8,873 bases of DNA, from positions 1-8,873 of the forward strand of contig ASZN01000114.1 of the NCBI GenBank assembly GCA_000406005.1. Direction: 5' to 3'. This document shows positions 1 to 5,072 of this stretch, in pieces. The position numbers were made by a program, and so were the translations under genes. The stretch is from Candidatus Poribacteria bacterium WGA-3G. Lineage in GTDB: Bacteria > Poribacteria > WGA-4E > WGA-3G. The first letter of the stretch is position 1, and every line of letters begins with the position of its first letter. The notes under the pieces are model-generated. The model worked only from the letters and a program-made list of their open reading frames with translations, did not search any database and was not told the origin of the DNA.

Positions 1-13
1 TATTCCCTCTGAC

Positions 14-95
14 AACTGGTAACTGGTAACTGGTAACTGGTAACTGGTAACTGGTAACTGGTAACTGGTAACTGGTAACTGGTAACTGGTAACTG
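14..95. repeat. AACTGGT heptamer tandem array, 11 identical copies plus a partial one
   Basis: Eleven uninterrupted identical AACTGGT units fill 14-90, followed by a partial AACTG at 91-95. The array is bracketed by the related word CTGACAACT (9-17 and 93-101), so it appears to have expanded inside an older degenerate heptamer tract. It ends about 23 bases before the start codon of the next gene. Seven is not a multiple of three and no frame through it joins the gene, so it is non-coding. Perfect identity between copies suggests recent slippage or active homogenisation. Confidence 0.97.
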
Positions 96-105
96 ACAAC
101 TATCA

Positions 106-113
106 AAGAGGTG
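106..113 (+). promoter_or_regulatory. Ribosome binding site of the propeller gene
   Basis: AAGAGGTG lies 5 bases upstream of the ATG at 119. It supports that start, which is also where a signal peptide begins. Confidence 0.7.
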
Positions 114-118
114 AACGT

Positions 119-1144
119 ATGCGTATCGGACGGGCAATATGTGTATTGATACTGGTTCTTACGGTAGGCGGCGTTGGGTTTGCGGAAAACGGTGCCGGTC
201 AGCTGGTCTTTGCTATTCGTGAGCCGCTCCTGAACGAAGACGGTTTCCGAATTACGACCCGGACGCTGGAGCGCGGACGAGATACGACCAGTTGGTGGGA
301 ATTCTATCAGTTTAACATCTGTACAATGAATCCAGATGGCACAGATTTCCAGCGACTCACCGATGATGCTGTCTCTCGCAATCCGCGATGGTCACCCGAT
401 AGGGAATGGATCGCCTACATCTCTGGCGTGGAGCGCTCGAAATCGCTCTATGTGATGCGAGCTGATGGGTCAAAAAAGAGACAGGTCATCAAGAGAGAAT
501 ATGGCATTCACGATTTCTGGTGGTCGCCGTCAAGTCAAGCGGTTCTGGTTGTCGTCGAACTTGACCGTTCAAAAGACCCGTTGGAAAATTGGGAAGTAAC
601 GGTTGACGGAAAAATAAAGCGGTGGCGGACGGAGCGGTGGGCAAAGGGATGGCTACATTGGGACGCTAAAGGCGAAAAGGTTAAGGAACCGAATAGAAGG
701 ATACTCGAAGTGTTGCCGAACGGCATACAATGGCCCGAATGGTCGCCAGACCGTAAATGGATCGCGTTTAAAACGGAAAGACTCCTCGCGATTGCAGAAC
801 CGGATGTCGTCAGCATGGGGCGGACGTGGTTCCTGCAACTCGACGAACCGCCGTGTGGAAATATCGAAGAATGGTCGCCAAACGGCAAACAGGTACTGTT
901 TTATACGTCAGGCGAGATCTGCGTTGCCACTATAGAGGACGGACGGTTTCAGAACTATCTGAACCTGAGTCTTTATCCCGGACGCGACGCAACATGGAGC
1001 CCGGACGGGAGTCAGGTTGCATTTATCGGTAAAGATTCGGATGGACGGCGTACCAGTGAAATCTTCATCTTAGATGTTGAAACCGGCAAAATGCAGCAGA
1101 TGACCTCAACGACGCACGACTATTTTGATCTGCATTGGCGATAA
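119..1144 (+). CDS. Exported TolB-like (PD40/WD40-like) beta-propeller protein
   Basis: This 341-residue protein begins with a typical Sec signal peptide: an Arg-containing n-region, a hydrophobic core at about residues 6-21 and a likely cleavage after Ala22 (GFA/EN). The mature part carries five W-S-P motifs at residues 91-93, 135-137, 208-210, 252-254 and 293-295. Each is followed by a hydrophobic strand, as in WSPDREWIAY and WSPDGSQVAF. This is the signature of PD40/TolB-type propeller repeats, with NPDGTDFQRLT and ETGKMQQMT strands between them. The chain ends at HWR, where another blade would start, so the propeller may close with that strand. There is no TolB N-terminal domain and no pal or tol gene nearby, so a genuine TolB role is not supported. 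Such propellers usually bind proteins or glycans in the periplasm, but the ligand here is unknown. The gene stands alone between two repeat-rich spacers. Confidence 0.85.
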   Translation: MRIGRAICVLILVLTVGGVGFAENGAGQLVFAIREPLLNEDGFRITTRTLERGRDTTSWWEFYQFNICTMNPDGTDFQRLTDDAVSRNPRWSPDREWIAYISGVERSKSLYVMRADGSKKRQVIKREYGIHDFWWSPSSQAVLVVVELDRSKDPLENWEVTVDGKIKRWRTERWAKGWLHWDAKGEKVKEPNRRILEVLPNGIQWPEWSPDRKWIAFKTERLLAIAEPDVVSMGRTWFLQLDEPPCGNIEEWSPNGKQVLFYTSGEICVATIEDGRFQNYLNLSLYPGRDATWSPDGSQVAFIGKDSDGRRTSEIFILDVETGKMQQMTSTTHDYFDLHWR

Positions 1145-1292
1145 AGGGGAGCAGTCGGGAATAGTTTTCAGTTATCGATCATCAGTTGTCAGTTTTGGGT
1201 TTCGGATTGCTGAAAATTTTCCTTTAACGGCGAGAAAATTCAAGTGGCGAAGGTAAGAAAAAGGGTAGCGTTTAATCAGAACCTACTTTAAC

Positions 1293-1348
1293 TTTGACCA
1301 ATAACTCGTCTACAGATACCTCTGCTAAGGCGCGAGTTGTTGGTCAAA
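1293..1348. repeat. 16-bp inverted repeat (hairpin/cruciform) upstream of rnj
   Basis: The left arm TTTGACCAATAACTCG (1293-1308) pairs with the right arm CGAGTTGTTGGTCAAA (1333-1348). All positions are Watson-Crick except one, which is a G-T wobble. The 24-base loop contains a smaller CAGA/TCTG stem (1313-1316 with 1321-1324). There is no T-run, so it does not look like an intrinsic terminator. The last four bases of the right arm are also the start of the heptamer tract leading to the rnj start codon, 29 bases before that ATG. It could be an operator, an mRNA leader stem or the core of a small repeat element. Confidence 0.8.
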
Positions 1349-1372
1349 ACTGAAAACTGAAAACTGAAAACT
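1346..1372. repeat. AAAACTG heptamer tract, 3 copies plus a partial
   Basis: Three AAAACTG units (1346-1366) and a partial AAAACT (1367-1372) end 5 bases before the rnj ATG. They occupy the place where a Shine-Dalgarno sequence would normally be. The unit is related to the AACTGGT unit at 14-90. Confidence 0.9.
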
Positions 1373-1377
1373 ATTTT

Positions 1378-3117
1378 ATGACAAACTCCACACTTAATAA
1401 CAATACAGAAAATGTTGACGGAAGTGTTTCGATTATACCGTTAGGCGGCTTAGGTGAATTTGGGCTGAACATGATGGTGTACGAAACCGAAGACGACCTT
1501 ATCGTCATCGATACCGGTTTCATGTTGCCCGGATCAGACATGCCCGGTGTCGATCTGATATTCCCGGATATCCACTATCTCGTTGAACGTCAAGAAAAGT
1601 TTCGCGGTATCCTTCTCACACACGGTCACGAGGATCATATCGGTGCCTTAGCTTATGTCCTACGTCAGTTGGATGTACCGGTCTACGGCACGCAACTCAC
1701 ACTCGCCATCGCAAGTGGCAGGTTACGTGAGTACGGTGTGCTCGGTAAGGCACAACTCAACACGATTTCGCCCGGTGATACGGTCGAGTTGGGAGATTTC
1801 ACTGCTGAATTCATCCATGTCGCACATAGTATTCCGGATAGTGTCGCGATTGCGCTACGGACACCGATCGGTGTTATCGTCCATACGGGTGACTTTAAGT
1901 TCGATATGACCCCGGTTGACGGTAAGTTGACCGATATTCAGAGGCTTGCGCGCTTAGGGGCGGAAGGTGTGCTGATGCTCATCTCCGACAGCACAAACGC
2001 TGAACGTCGCGGACAGATACCTTCGGAACGGAGTATCTATAGCACGATAGACAGTATTTTCCAGAATACCGAGCAGACGTTATTTCTCTGTACTTTCTCC
2101 TCAAGTCTACACCGTATCCAGCAATTCATTGATCTGGCAAATAAACATCGGCGACTCATTGCTGTCACCGGACGATCGCTCATTAACAATGTGCGTACGG
2201 CTACCGAGCTCGGTTACCTTGAGGTGAACCCGGACTATCTCATTGATGCGCGTGATGCGTCTATGTTTAGTCCGCACGAGGTCATGATTTTAAGCACAGG
2301 CAGTCAAGGCGAGCAGCGCTCTGCTTTAACGTTGATGGCACTCGACAATCACCCGTTCCTAAACGTGGAACCGGGAGACACTGTTGTCATCTCTGCTCGG
2401 ATTATTCCGGGTAACGAAAAGGCTATCGGGCATGTGGTGAACCATCTGCTGAAACGCGGTGCGAAGATATACCATGAACGCAACGCCGATGTTCACGTTT
2501 CAGGGCACGGTGCGAGTGAAGATCTCAAGTTGATGATCAACCTGTTGCGCCCGAAGTTTTTCACGCCGATGCACGGTGAATATCAAAACCTTGTGCGGCA
2601 CGCTGAACTCGCTGAATCGGTCGGTATCCCAAGAGAAAACATCAACGTCGCTGAAGATGGCGAACTTATTTATCTGACTGCTGATTCATGTGAAGTGCTC
2701 GGCCGTGAGGGGCGTTCTGGACGCGTGTTTGTTGATGGGAAACCGGAAATCGGGCTTGACGATATCGTTCTACGCGACCGTATCCAACTTTCGGAGGACG
2801 GCATCGTCGTTCCGATTATCGTCCTACACAGCGACACAGGCGATGACAAACAGCCAGCGGGCGATGACGTTTCTACAATAGGACTGAACACCGGAGAGAT
2901 AGAGATTATCTCGCGTGGGTTCGTGTATATGGACGAATCGGAGGCACTCATAGAAAAAGCGAAAGAGATTACTCGGAGCGTCATCGCGAACCTCAGCGAC
3001 GAACAGAAACACGAAACCGAGACCGTCCAAGACGAAGTCCGAGGTGCGCTCCGCCGGTTTTTCTCGAAACAGATGCAACGCACGCCACTCATTTTCCCCG
3101 TCGTTATGCGGGTTTGA
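1378..3117 (+). CDS. rnj: Ribonuclease J (metallo-beta-lactamase/beta-CASP RNase)
   Basis: This 579-residue protein is probably a cytoplasmic RNase with 5'-3' exonuclease and endonuclease activity in mRNA turnover and rRNA maturation. The metallo-beta-lactamase part has the zinc motif HGHEDH at residues 82-87, His150 in the VAHS stretch and Asp172 in HTGDFK. The family block SDSTNAERRG is at 203-212. The beta-CASP insertion includes TGRSL (264-268) and STGSQGEQR (306-314), then SGHGASED (375-382, His377) and PMHGEY (397-402, His399), which complete the active site. A C-terminal domain follows from about residue 450. The length is close to the usual 550-600. The first 13 residues are polar and look like a short extension before the conserved PLGGLGEFG. 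The ATG at 1378 has no recognisable Shine-Dalgarno: a heptamer tract runs almost to it. No in-frame start lies between it and the conserved core, so I keep it. Confidence 0.95.
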   Translation: MTNSTLNNNTENVDGSVSIIPLGGLGEFGLNMMVYETEDDLIVIDTGFMLPGSDMPGVDLIFPDIHYLVERQEKFRGILLTHGHEDHIGALAYVLRQLDVPVYGTQLTLAIASGRLREYGVLGKAQLNTISPGDTVELGDFTAEFIHVAHSIPDSVAIALRTPIGVIVHTGDFKFDMTPVDGKLTDIQRLARLGAEGVLMLISDSTNAERRGQIPSERSIYSTIDSIFQNTEQTLFLCTFSSSLHRIQQFIDLANKHRRLIAVTGRSLINNVRTATELGYLEVNPDYLIDARDASMFSPHEVMILSTGSQGEQRSALTLMALDNHPFLNVEPGDTVVISARIIPGNEKAIGHVVNHLLKRGAKIYHERNADVHVSGHGASEDLKLMINLLRPKFFTPMHGEYQNLVRHAELAESVGIPRENINVAEDGELIYLTADSCEVLGREGRSGRVFVDGKPEIGLDDIVLRDRIQLSEDGIVVPIIVLHSDTGDDKQPAGDDVSTIGLNTGEIEIISRGFVYMDESEALIEKAKEITRSVIANLSDEQKHETETVQDEVRGALRRFFSKQMQRTPLIFPVVMRV

Positions 3118-3245
3118 TAGTTATTGGTTATCGGTTGTCAGTTTGCCTCGCAGTGAGAGTTAAAGAGCACTCTGATTTAACAGTCCTCTTAACTGATAAC
3201 CGAAGACTGAAGACTGATAACTCTAAAAAGAAAGGGACATATCGA
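3118..3245. repeat. Spacer with mirrored heptamer tracts between rnj and the binding-protein gene
   Basis: Directly after the rnj stop, 3118-3144 reads as reverse-complement heptamers (TAGTTAT, TGGTTAT, CGGTTGT, CAGTTT). The far side, 3191-3222, reads as forward ones (AACTGAT, AACCGAA, GACTGAA, GACTGAT). TCGGTTGTCAGTT (3131-3143) and AACTGATAACCGA (3191-3203) are complementary at 12 of 13 positions. The core between them holds a short inverted repeat, GTTAAA (3159-3164) with TTTAAC (3176-3181), around AGAGCACTCT. The design matches the spacer upstream of rnj. No T-run follows, so a terminator role is not evident. Confidence 0.8.
3231..3237 (+). promoter_or_regulatory. Ribosome binding site fixing the binding-protein start
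   Basis: AAAGGGA lies 8 bases before the ATG at 3246. It selects that start over the in-frame ATG at 3114, which overlaps the end of rnj and would add 44 residues translated from repeat DNA ahead of the signal peptide. Confidence 0.75.
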
Positions 3246-4394
3246 ATGAAATCATTTATGTTAATCGTGGCAATTGCCATCTTGATAATAGGCGTTTCCG
3301 CCTGTGAGCGGATATCCGAAATTGTCCAACCGACTACGCAGCAGGTAGAAGATAAAAGTGGTGAGATTACCATCGGTGTCGTTTTACCCTTGACAGGGCA
3401 CTTGGCATCGGCAGGTGAACTGATGAAACAAGGTTTGGACCTAGCACGCAACGAAATTAACGCCGCAGAACCGAGCAATACCCAATTCAAGTTTATTATT
3501 GAAGACGACACCAGCACGCCAGCGGGTGCGGTCACTGCTTTCAATAAACTGATTCACGAAGACGGCGTGTCTGTTATTCTCGGGCCCGCGTCGTCAAGTG
3601 CGACCGAAGCGGCTTTTCCGATTGCTGATGAAAATGGGATTGTCGCAATTAGCCCGACAGCCGGGAAACGTGGACTTGGCGCGATCAGTGACTTTGTCTT
3701 CCGTATCCCGCTCGCGACAGACATTGTGGTTGCTAAAGGCATCCCGGTAACGCACGCGAAACTCGGCTATCAACGCGTGGCTACGATGTATGACGAAACC
3801 GATGGCTTCTCCACAGATCGAGACAAGGCATTGCAGGAAGCATTTACTGCAAACGGCATTGAGGTACTCGCCACTGAAATCTTCCAGAGCGGCGATACCG
3901 ATTTCTCGGCGCAATTAACCCGAATACAGGCGTTGAACCCGGATGCGATCTTTGTTTCGGCGTTACCGCCCGAAAAACCGTTGATACTGGTTCAAGCAGC
4001 CGAACTCGGCATATCCGTTCCGTTTATTGTGAGTTCATTGACCAATGTTGAGGTGGCCGCCGCAGGTGCCGCCGCTGAAGGCGCAATCACCTTTATCGAT
4101 TGGCGCCCGACAGACGACACCCCCGGAAATCAAGCCTTCGTTAAGAACTATAGTGCGACTTACGGGATGGAGCCAAACGCCTTTGCTGCAGCGTCGTATA
4201 CCACTGTCCATATTTTAGCAGCAGCAATTCAGAACGCGCCATCCACCGATTCAGTCTCGATTCGAGATGCGCTATCGAATATTATGGACCTTGACACAAT
4301 ATTGGGTCAGTTCTCCTTTAATGCCGACGGAGACGCTGTTTATGCGCCGGGGGTACTGGTCGTCAAAGAGGGTACATTGCAGCCTTTTGAGTAA
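3246..4394 (+). CDS. ABC transporter substrate-binding lipoprotein, branched-chain amino acid type (LivK-like)
   Basis: This 382-residue protein starts with a lipoprotein signal peptide: Met-Lys-Ser, a hydrophobic stretch at about residues 5-16 and the lipobox VSAC with Cys20 as the lipidated residue. A short linker leads into a type I periplasmic binding fold of the Peripla_BP_6 family. Visible family features are ITIGVVLPLTG (41-51), the conserved GPASSSATEAAFP (113-125) where ligand contacts sit in LivJ/LivK, a hinge-region FIDWRP (283-288) and a C-terminal FNADGDAVYAPGV stretch (358-370). Family members capture leucine, isoleucine, valine or other amino acids, amides or aromatic acids for an ABC importer, so the ligand is uncertain. 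No LivH/M permease or LivG/F ATPase gene is in the window. The leucine-synthesis genes that follow fit an amino acid ligand but do not prove one. Confidence 0.9.
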   Translation: MKSFMLIVAIAILIIGVSACERISEIVQPTTQQVEDKSGEITIGVVLPLTGHLASAGELMKQGLDLARNEINAAEPSNTQFKFIIEDDTSTPAGAVTAFNKLIHEDGVSVILGPASSSATEAAFPIADENGIVAISPTAGKRGLGAISDFVFRIPLATDIVVAKGIPVTHAKLGYQRVATMYDETDGFSTDRDKALQEAFTANGIEVLATEIFQSGDTDFSAQLTRIQALNPDAIFVSALPPEKPLILVQAAELGISVPFIVSSLTNVEVAAAGAAAEGAITFIDWRPTDDTPGNQAFVKNYSATYGMEPNAFAAASYTTVHILAAAIQNAPSTDSVSIRDALSNIMDLDTILGQFSFNADGDAVYAPGVLVVKEGTLQPFE

Positions 4395-4436
4395 CCTTTT
4401 CAGATACACTTTTTTTATCGTATACAATTCCAAATA

Positions 4437-4445
4437 TGGTATAAT
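4437..4445 (+). promoter_or_regulatory. Extended -10 promoter candidate
   Basis: TGGTATAAT contains the extended -10 dinucleotide TG, one spacer base and a perfect TATAAT at 4440-4445. No good -35 hexamer is visible at 16-18 bases upstream, which extended -10 promoters tolerate. Transcription would begin near 4452, exactly where the structured leader starts, about 100 bases before the coiled-coil gene. The surrounding AT-rich sequence makes a chance match possible. Confidence 0.5.
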
Positions 4446-4451
4446 TAAGTT

Positions 4452-4545
4452 GTCCAGTTTTGGGTGGCACTGCGAAGCATACCGATAAGGCATGTCTGCC
4501 GCCCTCCCACCTTTGTTTGGGGGATAAATCAAACTGGCACTGGAA
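4452..4545 (+). promoter_or_regulatory. Candidate structured 5' leader: three-way junction
   Basis: Hand folding gives three stems. P1 pairs CCAGTTT (4454-4460) with AAACTGG (4531-4537). P2 pairs GGGTGGCA (4462-4469) with TGCCGCCC (4497-4504), with one G-U wobble. P3 pairs TCCCAC (4505-4510) with GGGGGA (4519-4524), with one mismatch. Junction strands are 1, 0 and 6 bases. The word TGGCACTG occurs both in P2 (4465-4472) and at the 3' edge (4535-4542). TGCC (4497-4500) could therefore pair with either copy, and CCAGT could pair with either ACTGG (4533-4537 or 4539-4543). It lies between a promoter candidate and a start codon without a strong ribosome site. It does not match any riboswitch class I know. 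It could equally be a dispersed palindromic repeat element. Confidence 0.4.
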
Positions 4546-4551
4546 CACACC

Positions 4552-4992
4552 ATGAAAACGATATTCGTCTTCTTGATGCTCTTTTCTCTGATCGCGCTGC
4601 CAGCACTTTGTCAAACCCCAGAGCGTACTGTAGAAACTGAAATCGCAGTCATTAAGACCGAAATCACGAATTTAAAAGAACATGTCAATAAGGGCTTTAA
4701 CGATATTGAAAAGAAATTTGATGCTATTCAAAAGAATTTTCAGCAGAATTTTGATATTATTCAAAAGAATTTTCAGCAGAATTTTGATGCTATTCAAAAG
4801 AATTTTGACCGACAGAATAACATCATTATTGCCTGCATTGGTATCCCTTTGGCGATTCTCGCGATCGGTGCGACTGTATGGGGTCTCTTGGCAAACAGGC
4901 GCAGCAGAAAGGACGAGACCCTCGAAAAACAGATTGAAGTGCTTAAAGAGGAAATCGAAATACTTAAACAACAACGGATTGTAAACTCCTAA
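4552..4992 (+). CDS. Small exported/membrane coiled-coil protein with 11-residue repeats
   Basis: This 146-residue protein of unknown function has an N-terminal signal peptide (about 1-20, Lys2 then a hydrophobic run to ALC/QTP). A periplasmic-side coiled coil spans about 25-88, a single transmembrane helix about 91-114 and a basic flank RRSRK at 116-120. A second coiled coil (about 122-142) is rich in Glu, Lys, Ile and Leu. By the positive-inside rule the N-terminal coil is outside and the C-terminal coil in the cytoplasm. Residues 57-85 are two and a half copies of DAIQKNFQQNF, with hydrophobic Ile, Phe and Phe spaced 4, 4 and 3: a hendecad pattern. Cys20 is preceded by Leu, so a lipobox is unlikely. 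The layout loosely recalls Borrelia Bdr proteins and DUF1640-type coiled-coil membrane proteins, with no claim of homology. The coil region is more AT-rich than its neighbours. The start has only a weak GGA at 4542-4544 upstream. Confidence 0.75.
   Translation: MKTIFVFLMLFSLIALPALCQTPERTVETEIAVIKTEITNLKEHVNKGFNDIEKKFDAIQKNFQQNFDIIQKNFQQNFDAIQKNFDRQNNIIIACIGIPLAILAIGATVWGLLANRRSRKDETLEKQIEVLKEEIEILKQQRIVNS
4720..4806 (+). repeat. 33-bp in-frame tandem repeat (2.6 copies)
   Basis: Copy one (4720-4752) and copy two (4753-4785) differ at two bases, both in the second codon (GCT versus ATT). A partial third copy covers 4786-4806. Each unit is 11 codons. A diverged heptad (NDIEKKF, about 4699-4719) precedes them. 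Near identity at DNA level points to recent duplication. Gain or loss of a unit would keep frame and change coil length by 11 residues. Confidence 0.95.
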
Positions 4993-5015
4993 CACCCTAT
5001 ACTGGCGAATTCCTA

Positions 5016-5070
5016 CTGACAACTGAAGGTTGTATAGCAACCCATCCTGACTATTTACAACTATTTACAA
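5016..5070. repeat. Heptamer remnant, small hairpin and 10-bp tandem repeat before leuC
   Basis: The 80-bp gap 4993-5072 contains CTGACAACTG (5016-5025), the word seen around the heptamer arrays at 9-18 and, in reverse, at 1183-1192. A GGTTG/CAACC hairpin follows (5028-5032 with 5038-5042). Two identical units CTATTTACAA (5051-5060 and 5061-5070) then lead straight into the leuC ATG. No Shine-Dalgarno is visible. Confidence 0.7.
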
Positions 5071-5072
5071 CT

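Larger units (their letters stand above)
1145..1377. other. Intergenic spacer with mirrored heptamer tracts
   Basis: No gene is visible in these 233 bp. The left part (about 1165-1197) is a degenerate heptamer tract written as its reverse complement (CAGTTATC, CAGTTGTCAGTTTTG). The right part (1345-1372) is the forward tract AAAACTG. The 16-mer at 1182-1197 is complementary to 1345-1360 with one mismatch, so the spacer could form a large stem. A perfect palindrome GAAAATTTTC sits at 1212-1221, and a separate 16-bp inverted repeat lies at 1293-1348. I found no convincing sigma-70 promoter and no hairpin with a T-run, so the regulation of the flanking genes cannot be read from it. Confidence 0.7.

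Noticed and set aside
14..95. CRISPR-like array
   Set aside because: The units are 7 bp, contiguous and without spacers. This is a simple tandem repeat.
1294..1299. TTGACC as a -35 box for rnj
   Set aside because: Nothing resembling a -10 lies 16-18 bases downstream, and the word is part of the inverted-repeat arm.
3159..3181. Intrinsic terminator after rnj
   Set aside because: The dyad is AT-rich, its inner loop would be too small without fraying and no T-run follows.
3114..3245. Longer start for the binding-protein gene at 3114
   Set aside because: It would overlap rnj, translate heptamer repeats and bury the lipoprotein signal peptide 44 residues inside. The ATG at 3246 has a ribosome site and an intact signal.
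4267..4488. Small + strand open frame spanning the end of the binding-protein gene
   Set aside because: It overlaps a confident gene in another frame, runs through the promoter candidate and leader, and has no domain or ribosome site.
4608..4614. Lipoprotein processing at Cys20 of the coiled-coil protein
   Set aside because: The residue before the Cys is Leu, whereas lipoboxes need Gly, Ala or Ser there. An ordinary signal peptidase site is more likely.
4998..5003. TATACT as a -10 box for leuC
   Set aside because: No -35 hexamer or extended -10 accompanies it at suitable spacing, so it is not listed as a promoter.
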